Assembly (NCBI RefSeq): GCF_963169125.1 | Contig: NC_084795.1 | Coordinates: 145,303,766 to 145,367,765, forward strand | DNA from: Humulus lupulus | Taxonomy: Eukaryota > Streptophyta > Magnoliopsida > Rosales > Cannabaceae | DNA: 64,000 bases | Direction of reading: 5' to 3' | Shown here: positions 10,432 through 23,052 of the stretch, piece after piece | How the letters are laid out: each line of letters opens with the position of its first letter | How positions within the stretch are numbered: the stretch's first letter is position 1 | Notes under the pieces: generated by a model | Told to the model about the DNA's origin: nothing | What the model saw: the letters and a program-made list of their open reading frames with translations, nothing else | Database searches by the model: none | Program-made: the position numbers and the translations under genes

Positions 10432-12634
10432 TTTGGTAATCTTTATTTTTATGCATGAACATGTTAAAAATTGGATTATTTGATGTGTTTGAATAATTGG
10501 ATGGTTTTCATGTTTTTATGCAGCATATTGATTTTATGTGATTATTATCAATTTTTAGGTTATTTTGTTGTGTTTTCTATGCTATTAATTTTTATATATG
10601 CTTTATTTTTTTTGTAAAACATGTTAAAAATTATTTAGAAAATGATTTTGGTTAGAAAATTGCTCAAAAAAAAATTTGTGGGAAAATTGGCCTGGCTGCC
10701 CATGCGCATGCGCACCAGCCACCTCACGCGTGATGAACAGTATTGGTTACTATTCATCCAATTTTTTTTTAATTTTTTTAAATTATGAAAATAAATTATT
10801 TATAATCAAAGCCAAAACTATCAGATTTGTTTTTGTATTAAAAATATTGTTTAAAATAAGATATTTTTGTTAGTTGAGATTTAAATAATTAGATATTCTC
10901 TACAAATATTCAAATTCAAATTTAAAAATAGACAAACAACTTAATTTAAAAAAATTTAATATATTAAAATATTATAATTAAGATATCAGATATTTAAGAT
11001 ATTTTCTTCTAAATTCTTGATATTTTTATTAAATCTTTATTTAAAAATATAAATATTTATTTATTCTATAGTTTTTAATATTTAAATTATTTGAAATTTG
11101 AAATTTGTTAGTTAGATTTTTTCATGGATATTTGAATTTGTTTAATTGTTTTACGGTTTTTTAGGGTTGTTATAACTATTTATATATTTTTTTTAATGGT
11201 TAAAATATTAGCTAATAGTTGTAACAACACAATATATTTTTTTTTTTTAAAAATAGTTTAGATATTGATTTTAAATTTTAAATTTGGTTAAATTTTGAAA
11301 AATATCATTTTTTTTCAGCCAATTAATAAAATATTTTTTTAATAAATGGGATTTAAATTAACTTTGGTTAATTGTTGATAAATCCTATTTAAATTAAATT
11401 AATTTTTTTTTTTCAAATTAATCTAAACCAAGTTGATTGGTGATAAATGAAATTTAAATTAACTATTGTTAATTGTTGATAAATTTCATTTAAATTGACT
11501 TATTTTTTGTAATAATTTAATTATTTTGATTTTTTTGATAAATTCTAGATAATTAATTGTGGTGTTTTTGCAAATGAAATAAATTGTGGTATTTTTGCAT
11601 AAATTCATAGAATTGCTCATATAGTAACATGATTAGGTACATCCTATTATAACATGTCTGTTTTCACCATATGTGGTATTTTTGCAATTGGGCTTAGATG
11701 CATATAGTGGCCCATATGTTTGTTAGATATATGGTTTTTGCCAAATAAAATATTCATAAAATGATAAGTTTTATTTGGGCCCATTAGAAAATGTAAAGTT
11801 TAAATTCCTCTCTTGTAGGTGATTCCGCTTGTGAAGGCCTATTTGCTTTGTATGACTATAGTGAGCCTAATCAATTAACAATTAATAACAATTATATTAG
11901 TTAAACCTAAATATTGATTAGCAACTAATTAATTCTAAATTAATTGAATTTGTTTCAATGTGACACTTTAGAATTAATAGGAAATTATAGGACTTTGGTT
12001 TTAAAAATTTAATCTTTTCAATTTTTTGGAGAACCATAGTCATTAATTTTCTAAAAATAAATAATAAAAATACTAATTTTAATTTAATAATGAGCTTATT
12101 TTAAGAATATCATTGAATCTCCACCGTTGGTTTAACATAGTCAATAGCTTAATGGGGCCTCGAGACGCTTTGATTCGTCCCCCTACGGAAGGTGTTCATT
12201 AGTTATTTTGACAAGGTTAGATTTCGAAAGATAAATAATTATAGGTCAAATTCTACTAGACTCACCCCTACGGTGACTACTAGGACTAAATCTATAATTA
12301 TCAAAACCGTGGGTCTAGCTCATAAAATAAGAGATTTTGTTTTCTTATTTCGATCTAATAGTATGTTGTTAATAGTGGTGTCCATTATTAAATGAGTTTA
12401 CAACTCTATTTAACTAGTGGTATTTTTTTACTCTTGCCAACTGGGACAAGGATATCATAGATTAGTTAAAAACCTAAAGAAATAAAGATATAATTGTTTT
12501 TCGTATTTTTTCTCATATCTTACATATATTTGGTATATGTTGCACTATTTCTTGAATTTTTGTGAATAGAGGTTTTATTGAGCGAATGTGATTATTTTCT
12601 ATTTTATTGATAATTTGTAGTTTTAAGTTAAGTT
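10432..12634 (+). other. Long AT-rich untranslated leader of the copia element
   Basis: About 2.2 kb between primer site and gag contain no credible frame. The stretch is strongly AT-rich, with homopolymer runs. Between about 11340 and 11510 related words (GGATTTAAATTAAC and GTTGATAAAT) recur three times in direct and inverted order. No promoter or gene was recognised. A leader of this length is longer than in most short copia elements. Confidence 0.6.
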
Positions 12635-13512
12635 ATGTCTAAGTCTACTCCCATCCTTTCTCAACTTTTGATGGAGAAACTCACTGGAAAAAACTTCCTT
12701 AATTGGAAGAAGAATATCAACATAGAGTTGATTGGTGACAACTCCGAGTTCGTCATGATTGAGGAATCCCCAGAACGAGCATTGTGTCCGCACGTTCGTG
12801 ATGGCATCGTCAATGCTCGTGATGGCACCATAAATGCTTGGATAGCACCATCTCCGCACATACGTGATGACACCGTGAATGCTCGAATGGCACCGTGTCT
12901 GCACGTTCGTGATCAACTCAACTATGGTCTAACACAGCTCATGAACAAGCTTCAGATTTTTGAGCCTATCATGGGTGGACCTAGTAAGGGAGGAGAAAAT
13001 AAGACTATTGTTGTTGTTGCTGATCCAGCTAAGGCTGAAGCCAACCAAGCTTCGTCTTCGAAAGCTGGAAATAAGAGGAAGAATGGACAAAACAAAAACC
13101 CCAAGCCTGTAAAGGCTGTGAAGACAAGTGCATAACCAAATGCACAGATGCCTAAGGGGAAGAACAAGAAAAACAAGAAAGGTAAAGATAAGTGCTTTCA
13201 TTGCAAAGAGAAGAGGCATTTGAAACGAGATTGCCCTAAGTTTCAAGCAACGAAAAACAAAGGTAATGATTATAGTTCATTTATCTTGAAAACATGTGTA
13301 TTAAAGAATGATAAATCTGTTTGGATTATTGATTCTGGATCTACCAACCATGTTTGTAACTCTTTACATCTTCTTGAATCGTGGGAGGAAGTGGACGAAG
13401 GCGGCTTAATGCTTAGAGTTGGGAACGGAGTGTTCATTAAGATCCAAGCTAGAGGAAGAGCTCGTCTGAAGTTCGGAAATAAATTTTTAATTTCAAATGA
13501 TGTATTTTTATT
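12635..13512 (+). pseudogene. Copia gag and start of protease
   Basis: The frame starts MSKSTPILSQLL with the GKNFLNWKKNI motif of copia gag, but the usual capsid core is missing. In its place is a short run of degenerate repeats (12787-12915), after which a lysine-rich tail resumes. A single in-frame TAA (13133-13135) precedes the zinc knuckle CFHCKEKRHLKRDC (CX2CX4HX4C, near 13193-13234), followed by the protease motif WIIDSGSTNHVC near 13320-13357. A frameshift near 13512 ends the frame. The ATG at 12635 is preferred because homologous gag proteins begin shortly before the same NFLNWK motif. Confidence 0.82.
12787..12915 (+). repeat. Degenerate short repeat replacing part of copia gag
   Basis: Words such as GCACGTTCGTGATGGCA, GCACATACGTGATGACA and GCACGTTCGTGAT recur with CGTSAATGCTCG-like partners at spacings of about 45-66 bp. 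The repeat is translated in frame (PHVRDGIVNARDG, PHIRDDTVNARM, LHVRD). It sits where the gag core should be, so it probably arose during repair of, or template switching around, an internal deletion. Confidence 0.7.
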
Positions 13513-14547
13513 GTGGATTTTAGTAGAAATTTAATTTCAGTTTCCATGTTGCAATTAGAACAATTTGTTATGACTATCACAAGTTCTAATATATCTATTT
13601 CTATCAATATATCACAATTGTGTATTGCATGTTTGGAAAATGGGCTTTATATTCTACGACCTAACGAACCCCTCGCTCTTAACAATGATTTATTCAAAGT
13701 AGCTAAACCTAGAACCAATAAACGTCAAAAGACCAATAATGATAATATGACATATTTATGGCACTTGAGACTAGGTCACATTGGCTATGATAGGATTCAA
13801 AGAGTTACAAAGGATGGGCCTTTGAGGGAACTCACCTTAGGTGAATTACCTGTATGTGAATCTTGTCTAGAAGGAAAACTAACCAAGCGTCCATTCTCTG
13901 AAAAGGGTGATAGGGCAAAAAAAAACCACTTGGACTTGTTCATTCAGATGTTTGTGGACCTTTGAATGTACAAACCAGGGGTGGTTTTGAGTAATTTATC
14001 ACTTTCATTGACGATTACTCTAGATACTCATGTCTTTACCTAATGCATAGGAAATCATAAACATTTTCAAAGTTTCAGGAATTCCTAGCAATGGCTCATA
14101 ACTAATTAGGTAAAACGTTAAAGATCTTGCGATCTGATAAGGGTGGAGAATATTTGGATATGCAGTTCCAAGATCATTTAACTGAAATTGGGATTTTATC
14201 ACAACTTACTGCCCCAGGTACTCTACAACAAAATGGTGTAGCGGAACGCCAGAACAGAACTTTATATGAAATGGTTAGATGCATGCTTAGTTACTCAACT
14301 CTACCAACTTCGTTCTGGGGACATGCAATTGAAACCGCGAACGACATTGACAATGTCGTGCCGTCTAAATCAATCCCCAAAACACCTTTAGAACACTGGA
14401 ATGGTCGTGAACCTAGTTTACGCCATTATAGAATCTGGGGGTGTCCCGCTCACATCCTGAGGAAAAAGGATGGAAAGCTAGAACCACAAACTGAAGTTTG
14501 CATGTTTATTGGCTATTCTAAAGGTACTCGGGGTTGACTTTTCTATA
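13513..14547 (+). pseudogene. Copia GAG-pre-integrase and integrase
   Basis: After the shift the sequence reads RNLISVSML, then the pre-integrase zinc motif WHLRLGHIGYDRI with CESCLEGKLTKRPF (13757-13890), then integrase. The core keeps RSDKGGEYL with the second Asp (near 14130) and LQQNGVAERQNRTL with the catalytic Glu (near 14225-14265). Stops and shifts lie between 13965 and 14127, in the part that should carry the first Asp. The segment ends around IGYSKGTRG with a TGA near 14535. Confidence 0.82.
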
Positions 14548-15854
14548 TTCATTCGGAAAAGAAAGTGTTTACTTCTACGAATGCTACTTTTCTGGAAAAT
14601 GACTATGTCCAAAACTTCAAACCTCGCAGCAAAGTAGTTTTAGAGGAGATGGTTAAAGATTTGACTCCAACCAATGTTCCATCGTCATCAACGCAGTTGA
14701 TGATGAAATTCCCACTCTTCATGTCCAATTGATGCAAGTAAATTTAAATGAAGAAAGTACCACTGTTCCTGAGCAAACAGTCACAGAGCCTCATCGTAGT
14801 GGGAGGGTTTCTAGGAACCCAGTTCGCTATGGTTTGGATGGTGAAACAAATATGGTTGTTGGTGACACTAGTGATGATGATCCATTGTCTTTCAAACAGG
14901 CAATGGCTAGCCTTGAAAAGGAACTATGGCTCGAAGCCATGAAACAGGAAATGGAGTCCATGTACTCAAATTCCGTCTGGGATCATGTGGAAGCACCTAG
15001 TGATTTTAGGGCCATTGGGTGCAAGTGGATCTAAAAGAAGAAATGAGGTGTTGATGGAAATATCGAGACATATAAAGCTCGATTAGTGGCAAAGGGTTAT
15101 ACCCAAAGAGAAGGCGTGGACTATGAGGAAACTTTTAGTCCAGTAGCCATGCTCAAGTCCATTCGCATCCTCCTATCCATAGCAGTCTCTCTCGACTATG
15201 AGATCTGGAAAATGGACGTCAAGACAGCTTTTCTTAATGGAAAGCTTGACGAAGTCATTTATATGGATCAACCAGAAGGATTTAAAGTAGCTAGACAAGA
15301 AGGAAAAGTTTGCAAGTTGAATAGGTCCATCTATGGACTTAAGCAAGCTTCTCGTTCCTGGAATCTTAGGTTTGATGAAATAATCAAAACCTATGGCGTT
15401 GAACAAAATATTGATGAGCCCTGTGTTTACCAACTGAAGGCAAATCAAATAATGATATTCTTGGTTCTTTATGTAGATGATATCTTACTCATTGGAAACA
15501 ATGTTAAGAAATTATCAGATGTGAAGAATTGGCTGAGCACTCAATTCCAGATGAAGGATTTGGGTGAAGCAAGTTATGTTCTAGGTATCCAGATCATTAG
15601 GGATAGAAAGAACAAACTTTTAGCTCTATCTCAAGCAGCTTACATAAATAAAGTGCTTGAACGTTTCTCAATGAAAAATTCCAAGAAAGGGCGTCTACCG
15701 TCCCGCCATGGAATTCATCTTTCAAAGAACCAATCTCCCTAGACTCCTGAAGAGGAAGATGCAATGAGAAAAATTCCTTATGCATCTGTAGTTGGAAGTC
15801 TGATGTATGCCATGTTGTGTACTAGATCAAATATATACTATGAAGTGGGAGTAG
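14548..15854 (+). pseudogene. Copia reverse transcriptase
   Basis: Two main open stretches cover the linker with FKQAMASLEKELWLEAMKQE (14890-14950) and the RT proper (15086-15742), with [31 protein letters not shown] and the active site YVDDILL (near 15470-15490). The frame between them is broken by TAA at about 15031, and another stop (TAG) follows at 15740. RT runs into the start of RNase H until the gypsy insertion at 15855 and resumes at 34662. RT copies element RNA into DNA. Confidence 0.85.
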
Positions 15855-18231
15855 TGTAACACCCCAAATTTGCTAATAAGGTTTAGGACCTTGATTAGCG
15901 TGCCTGGAGGGTAATAAGTGAGTTGGCATGTTAATATATGAATTTAAATGAGTATGTGATTAGAATACATGTTTAGGTGGTATAAATATGCATGTGGGCC
16001 CCGTTTGTATGATAGGGGTAAATTGGTAATTTTAGCCCGCTGAGGGCATAAATGTGATAATTTTATTATGTGATTTGTACCACGTGTGTGTGGTGGTATT
16101 AACGTGATGCACGTGCCGAGACGGTCCTAGGGAGATAATTAGTTTAAAAGTCACAACGGGATTAGGTACCCAGCTCAGGAGGAGCCTAGGGGTATTTTGG
16201 GAATTTGTACCTTGGTTTGTGAGCTAATGGTTAATGGTGATTGAGTAACTTGAGTGACCATTAGTAACCATTAAGAGTAACAGATTTTAGGTGAGGAAAT
16301 TGGTAGATTTGCAAGGAATGTGAAATGTCTAAAATGCCTTTGAGGTTTAGTTAGGAAAGGATTACTATGAGGGGTAAAATGGTCATTTGGTAAAGGGTAG
16401 ATAAGTTTCAGCAGAAGGAAAAGAGGAACCACGTATAACACTTAGTCACATATTGGTTTATGCTGAAATTTGAAGAAAAAGCTAGAAGGAAAGGGAAACA
16501 AGAAGGAGAGTTGAAATTTGAAACCTAGGAGGAAATTCAAGAGGTTTGAGACAACCAAAATCAAGCTTAAGCTAGGATTGTTCAGAGGTAAGAGTTATGC
16601 TTTATTTTTGCTTGAGTTTAAATTTGATTTTTAGAGATTAAGTGTGGGAATTTAAAGGAAGTGCGACTGGTTTGGTTTGGAAAAATTCAGTTTAAATAAT
16701 CAAGGGGAAAGTGGCTTGAAGTTGGAATCAAGGAAGCTTGAGGTTGAATTCTCTACTTGAGGTAAGGATTCTGTGCAATTATGAGGTTTATCTCTGTTGT
16801 GGTTTAAGGAATTTGAAGTATGGTTTAGGTTTTTGTAGGCTTTGGTCTAAGTTTCTAACTTACTGGTTTGAACTATTGAAATTTGGAATCAAAGTGTGAT
16901 TTATGGGAGTGATTATGTGTTTATGCTTGTGGATGGTGTTTATAGGTTGTTATATGATTTATTTGTGGTTTTAAATTGGTTTTGGGGTTTAGGTATGTGT
17001 CTAGGTTGAATTGGGAGTGTTTTGGCTCGGGGAAAACCCAGAATTCTAGGTTCGCGAAGGGGCGCCGCGGCCCTGTTCTTTGGCACCGCAGCGCGAGGCT
17101 GCATCAGGGCTGGGGGTACTCTCTGACTTGTTGGGCACCGCGGCCCTCAAGGGCAGCGCCGCAGCGCTAGGCTATTTTCAGGATAGGGTAATTTTGCATT
17201 TTTGGGCATTTGATCCAGGGGCTCGGGGGATGTTTCCGTTGTATTGTTTTGGGAAATTGGAGGTCCCGAGAGTATGGGATTGGTCCCGGGAAACGGTTTT
17301 GGATTGGTTAGTATTAAAGGATGTTTTATATGTGTTGTGACTAGGTTTTCGGAGAGGCTCGGGTTAGAGGACTGTGCTCGTGACCTTGGTGCATTGCGAA
17401 GCTCGGGATACAGGTAAGAAAACTGTAACACCCGTAGAGCAGGGCATGGCCCCATAGTGTTGTTGCAGGGCACGACCCTAGATTATATTATTGTTAGGGT
17501 GTAGCTTTAAATGAATTATTAAATGTCTGAATGTTGTTTGAAAATGCTCTATGTGGTTATAGCAGAATGAACGGCAAAGGAGCCGGGAACGGCGAAGGGC
17601 CGAGAACGGCAGTGGGGCCGAGAATAACGCTTAGCACAGGAAGTGCTTATAGTTAAGGTGAGACCCCAAAGGATACATGGGATATCCTTACGGTGTGGAC
17701 CGAGATCCCAGGCTTTGGTAACACTTCTGGGACGGCTTGGGCGTATATGTGTTTAAGTCTTATGGACTATTTGTTTATCTGTGAATTATCTGCTATAGTG
17801 GTTGTGTGATATGCATATGTTATGTGCTGTGAGCGATTTCTTGCTGAGCTTCGGCTCACAGGTGCTCTGTGTTGCAAGTAAGGGCAAGGAGAAAGTCAAC
17901 CAGCCATGAGTATGGAGAGCGTGGGGCGGCGCATACATGTTTGGCCTGCCCGACTGCTTTGGTTGGGGGCATTTTGAGAATGGCTGTATTAAACCATGTT
18001 TTTGATAATTAGTCGTCTGTAAACCTATTTTGAATTGTAAATATTTTACAAACCTTGTTTTGGGATCCCAAATGTTAAACTCTTGGAATTTTTAATGAGA
18101 TAGAGTACTTTTAAAGATTACAGCCTTAACTTTCTGTTTAATCACACTTTTGTCCTAAAAACCTCGTTTAGCGAGTTAATTGCACATTTTAAACACACTT
18201 AGTAACGGCTCTAAGGTGGTAGGGTGTTACA
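15855..18231 (+). repeat. 5' LTR of the Tekay-type element
   Basis: The 2377-bp LTR runs from TGTAACACCCC to GGGTGTTACA. It contains a GC-rich island (about 17055-17170) with repeats such as GCGCCGCGGCCC and CACCGCAGCGC, a conserved 69-nt block at 17345-17413 ending in ACAG/GTAAGAAA, and further AGGTAAG donor-like words at about 16587 and 16760. Its partner at 32290 has the same order, with a ~10-bp insertion near 33472 and a short deletion near 34045. Confidence 0.93.
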
Positions 18232-18234
18232 ACT

Positions 18235-18247
18235 TGGTATCAGAGTG
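18235..18247 (+). other. Primer-binding site of the Tekay-type element
   Basis: TGGTATCAGAGTG starts three bases after the LTR end and matches the plant initiator-Met tRNA 3' end for its first eleven bases. The same site follows the LTR ending at 63150. Confidence 0.85.
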
Positions 18248-18567
18248 GGCCAAGGTTTATTGGTTCTGGAGATTGACTGAACATGTACGCACGCTGCCAT
18301 TGAAAAGCTCGACTCAGGGTTGGTTAGTATGGTTGATTATTATGATTGAATATGTGCTTGATGCCCTGTTTACTTGCTTAGTTATAGAGAGAATGATGAA
18401 TGAAACAACATATGCATGATGTCAGGGCATGGCCCGTTGTGTGCTATATGCTATCTGTATGTTATTTGGATTGTTGATCTTGGTTTGTTGTTGAGATTGA
18501 GAGGTGGAATTGGATCTTGTTATCATGCCTGATGAGCGGTGTCACTGATTGCAGGCATATAGTCGTA
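18248..18567 (+). other. Leader between primer site and gag
   Basis: About 320 bp without a credible gene. The end reads TGATTGCAGGCATAT followed within a dozen bases by the gag ATG. The same arrangement (ATTGCAGGCATAT then ATG) occurs at about 63470-63493. The TTGCAG makes a plausible 3' splice site for a leader intron starting in the LTR; this is inferred only. Confidence 0.5.
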
Positions 18568-19627
18568 ATGCCTCAACAATCATCTAGACTCCGCGGCAGT
18601 CGGGCCGAGGATGACAATCAGGGTCAGGACCCTCCACCTTCCCCACAGAACTGGCAACAGATATTAGCCGAGATGGAGGCTAGGTTGCAGAGAACAGAGG
18701 AAGAACTTCGTCAGATGAGGCAGTAGGCGCCATCACAGGTCACAGGGTTACCAATCTAGCATAATGTAGCGCCAGTGCCGGTTCAGCCTGTGGTTGAGAA
18801 TAGGTGGGAACCTTTGTATGAAAGATTCAGAAAGCAGCAACCTCCTACTTTTGAGGGTGGATTAGACCCACTGCGAGCCAAGCAGTGGATGAATATGATT
18901 ACCTTGATCTTAGACTTTATGAGGGTCGAAGGAAATGAAAGGGTGGCTTGTACTAGCTACATGCTTAGAGAATATGCCCGCATCTGGTGGGATGTAGTGA
19001 GTCAGCGGAGGAATGTTACAGTCATGACTTGGGAAGAATTTAAGAGTATCTTTAATGAGAAATACCAGTATAGCAGTTCGAGCTGCGAAGGTTGATGAGT
19101 TTATCAACCTGACTCAGAACAGGTTGTTAGTTACTGAGTACGCCCTGAGATTTGAAAGACTGGCGAAGTTTGCGCCAGACATAGTGTCGACAGATGCGGC
19201 TAGGAGAGATAGATTCATATGGGGGTTGAATGTGATGATCGCCCGTGATGTGAATATTATGTTAATTCCAGAGACTACTACTTATGCTCAAGCGGTGGAT
19301 AAGGCCCTTACTGCAGAGAGGGCTGAGGATCAGATATGGAAGGACAGCGCTGTTAGGCGCGATGCCATGAGGGCGGTGCCTCCTTTTGTTGGGTCTAGTC
19401 GGGGCAATGGCCCCAGTGAGCAGAAAAGAAGGGTTCCAAATTCATTTGTTCCTCTTAGTTCTGATAGGAGGGTACGAGGTTCTATTGGTGGTCGTTAGGG
19501 CGGAGGTGACAACTGGAGGAGTTTTCCAGTGTGTCCTCAGTGCAGGCGACGACATCAGGGTGAGTGCCAGATTAGGGCATGTTTTATCTGTGGGAGTGCC
19601 AACCATCTGAAGAAAGACTGCCCATAA
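18568..19627 (+). pseudogene. Tekay gag with zinc knuckle
   Basis: The start MPQQSSRLRGSRAEDD matches the gag start at 63491. The capsid-type core follows (WEPLYERFRKQQPPTFEGG; ARIWWDVV), and the C-terminal knuckle CFICGSANHLKKDC (CX2CX4HX4C, about 19577-19620) precedes a TAA. An early stop at about 18724 and a one-base shift near 19070 break the frame, which continues as VRAAKVDEFINLTQ. Gag packages element RNA. The upstream CPQCRRRHQGEC may be a second, non-canonical metal-binding cluster. Confidence 0.85.
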
Positions 19628-20561
19628 GCTAAGAAAGAAGAGCCAAAGCAGGGAGACAATCTCGCTCCTGCCAGGGTATTCGCTTTGACTCAGACTGAGG
19701 CGAAGGCTAGTCCCTCAGTTGTGATAGGTCAGATCTCTAGCGCTTGTTCTTTGTATACTGCATTAATTGATTCAGGGGCTACCCACTCATTTGTATCTGC
19801 TAGGGTGATAGACCAGCTTTGTAGAACTAGTATTGTGTATGCTAGGGGTTTTCAGACTTTATTACCAACAGGAGAACTGGTAGTCTCTAGGAGATGGGTT
19901 AGAGCATTACCAGTAGAGATAGATGGTAGAGAATTGTTTGTTGATCTAGTTGAATTAGACATGGATGACTTTGATATGATATTAGGGATGGATTGGTTAA
20001 CGAGGTATGGAGCAACGATTGATTGCAAGCGGCGTATGGTGACTTTTGAACCAGAAGGTGAGGTACCTTTTGTGTTTGTGGGGACGGTGAATGGACCGCG
20101 AGTGCCTATGATCTCGGCACTGAAGGCCAGAGACCTGATGCAGGAGGGTCACGTAGGATTCCTAGCAAGTGTTGTGGATACCTCTAGAGTTGCTTCGGTG
20201 GGACCGAATGAGACTAGATTGGTCTGTGAGTTCCCAGACTTGTTTCCAGCAGACTTGCCAGGATTGCCGCCACAGCGAGAGATTGAGTTCGTCATAGAGT
20301 TGGCACCAGGGGTGGAGCCAATTTCCAGGGCACCCTATAGAATGGCTCCGGCAGAATTAAAAGAATTGAAGATTCAGTTACAGGAGTTATTGGATTTGGG
20401 GTTCATCAGACCGAGCTTCCCACCATGGGGTGCTCCAGTGCTATTTGTTAAGAAGAAGGATGGGTCGCTTATGATGTGCATTGATTACAGGGAGTTGAAT
20501 AAGCTAGCCATTAAGAATAAGTATCCACTACCTAGGATTGATGATTTATTTTATCAGCTAC
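19628..20561 (+). pseudogene. Tekay protease and N-terminal RT
   Basis: The frame from 19685 carries the aspartic protease motif [12 protein letters not shown] with MILGMDWL downstream, then the RT N-terminus: [56 protein letters not shown] and DDLFYQL. It stops exactly at the insertion of the minus-strand element, whose left target duplication is GCTAC at 20557-20561. The RT continues at 29714. An in-frame TAA at about 19625 separates it from gag. Confidence 0.9.
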
Positions 20562-23052
20562 TGTAACGCCCTGGATAACCAAGACCGTTACACTGTGTGT
20601 TTAAAATAGTGCAAGACTTGCTAACCAAGTCATTCAGACAAAGTGTGAACTCTATACCATTATCAGAGTAGGAATAAAAAGATTTTGGTTACAAATAGGC
20701 TATTTTCATTAAAAATGATGATCTAATACATGGAGACTCGAAACAGGGTTTAGATGTCTTAGTTACAACGAATTCTAGAAGTTACAAATAGCTCAAGCCA
20801 CTCTAATGGCAAAATATACATTTTAGGTTTTCGTTCCTGTACAATTTGTCGACCGTGGCGGCCGAGCAGCTGACAATGTACACCTCGCCCCCAGAGCTCT
20901 CTAACTCATGGTTGATTCAGCCTAACCTTTCCTTTACCTGCACCACGTAGCACCCGTGAGCCAGGGCCCAGCAAGAAAGCATAATGACATAGCAAGATTA
21001 ACGGCAATAATCAAATATTCCACAGTGCATAATCAGAAATTCATCAATTCATAACACTTATCCACGTAGTGATAACAATTGTCATCCAGACAGTCAATCA
21101 ACTATACTCATAGCACAATATTCACGTTCATAACTAATAGATTGTCATATCCATCAAATAACATTCAGGGTTGGCGCCCTTAGTCGCTCCCTCTATTTAA
21201 CACACTGTCTTCGGCTCAATAGGGCCGCCCCCAGTGTAATACTCACTGACTCCGGCCAGCTTAACCGAGCTCAGTGATAAATAAGCTGCCTCAGCTCCCA
21301 GTGGCCGAGCCGCGCCCCAGTGCGCAAATAATGATTCCGACACCCTTAGGCCAGTAATCGCATGTCCCATGGCATAATAACACCATCTCACGACATGATA
21401 TACAAATATTGGGAACTCTTAGTCCCATCGTGACCACATGGCTAATCACATTTACATAACAATGCATACAAACATAGGGAACACTTAGTCCCAGCCTAAC
21501 CACATACTCAGGTGCAGCTTTCTTACCTTTCAATTCACTAGTTTCCGATGCCACGTAGCCACAAGCACGGTCCTCTACTCCGAGCCTCTCCAAAGTCCTA
21601 ATCACAACACAAATATAATATTCTTTGTCATTAGCCAATCCAAGACTACCTTCCCGAAACCTAACCCACACTCTCGGAACCCCCAAAACCTTAGAACAAC
21701 ACCCCGGAGACATCCCCCCGAACCCCCGGAGCAAAGGCCAAAAATTGCTAAAAGTGACACTCTGAAATTAGCCTTGTGCCGCGGCACCACTTCCTTGTGC
21801 CGCGGCACCCAACAGTCAGAGACTCCAAGCCGCGGCACACAAAACCCGTGCCGCGGCACGCCTTCGCAGCCTAGAATTCTGGGTTTTTCCTTCGCATTTT
21901 CCCGAGCTCCAACCTCTCCAAATCACCCCAAACTCCATCCTAAGTCCCAAAACCAACTCTAAACCCTTAATAGACCTCACAACAACCCAAAAACATCATG
22001 CCCAAGCTCACTCACACCTTCAATCCTAAAATTCACTCTTGAATTTCACACTTAGCAACTCAAACCAGAAAATTAAGAACAGCTTGAACTCAAACACAAA
22101 CCACACTCCAAACTCCCTATACCTTAACAGAAGCAAGCCTAATAAACACACAGAGACCTTACCTTGAATGATGAGTCCAACCTCCAGCTCTAAACCTCCT
22201 TCCCCCTTGATTTCCCAATTCTGAAATTACATAAAACCAGCCACCAACTTGCCTCAATTCACATTCATCAACCAAAAATCAGACTTGAAACTTATACAAA
22301 TTATAGACAAACCCTTACCTCTGAGTAACCTTGATTTATGCTCAATTTAGTTGCCTAGAACCATCAAAGCTCCCCTCCTAGGTCTCCCAACTTCAGCTTT
22401 CCTCTTCTTCTCTTTTCTTCTATCTTTTCCTCACATTTCAGCATAAATCAATTCCCCACCAAGTGTTATACGTGACCCCCCTTTCCTTCAGCTGAAGTAA
22501 TCCAATTCCTTGCCTAATGACCACTTTACCCTTCCATCTATTTCCCATTCCAACTAAACCTCAAGGCCCTTTTTGTCATTCCTACTTCCTTACAATTCTA
22601 CCACTTCCTTTAACCAATCTTGTTACTCTCTATGGTTACTAACAGCTACACAAGTTACCAAACCACCGGTTACCAATATCTCACAAGAACTAAATTACAA
22701 AATCCCCAAAATACCCCTAGGCTCCTCCCGAGCCGGGTATGAAACCCCGTTGTGACTTTTGAGTTATCTAGCTCTCTAGGACCGTCTCGGCACGTGCATC
22801 GCATTAATATCACCACACCCACGTGGTACAAATCACATCACATAATTATCACACGTATGCCCTCAACGGGCTAGAATTATCACATACCATAATACACATA
22901 ATCATGCATCTCAAATACTCAAGTAGTCATATGACATGCTTAAAATCATAATCATGCGTCTTAATCATTAAATTCACGCATACTTCCCATTATGCCCTCC
23001 AGGCACGCTAATCAAGGCCCTCAAGCCTTATTAGCAAATTTGGGTCGTTACA
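20562..23052 (-). repeat. 3' LTR of the coding-poor element
   Basis: On the minus strand the LTR starts TGTAACGACCCAAATTTGC at 23052 and ends at 20562 with GGGCGTTACA. Its first ~80 bp resemble the Tekay LTR start (GCTAATAAGG, CTTGATTAGCGTGCCTGGAGGG). It has a GC island with TGCCGCGGCA palindromes (about 21777-21865) and the conserved block at 21527-21597 followed by GTAAGAAA. Several short open stretches in it are by-products of base composition. Confidence 0.93.

Noticed and set aside
12192..12395. Possible small protein in the copia leader
   Set aside because: Short, AT-rich, no motif and unlikely composition; treated as chance.
21291..21960. Overlapping open stretches of 62-147 codons, repeated at 27952-28620
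   Set aside because: They are in both LTRs of the minus-strand element and match no family; frame openness follows the GC island.
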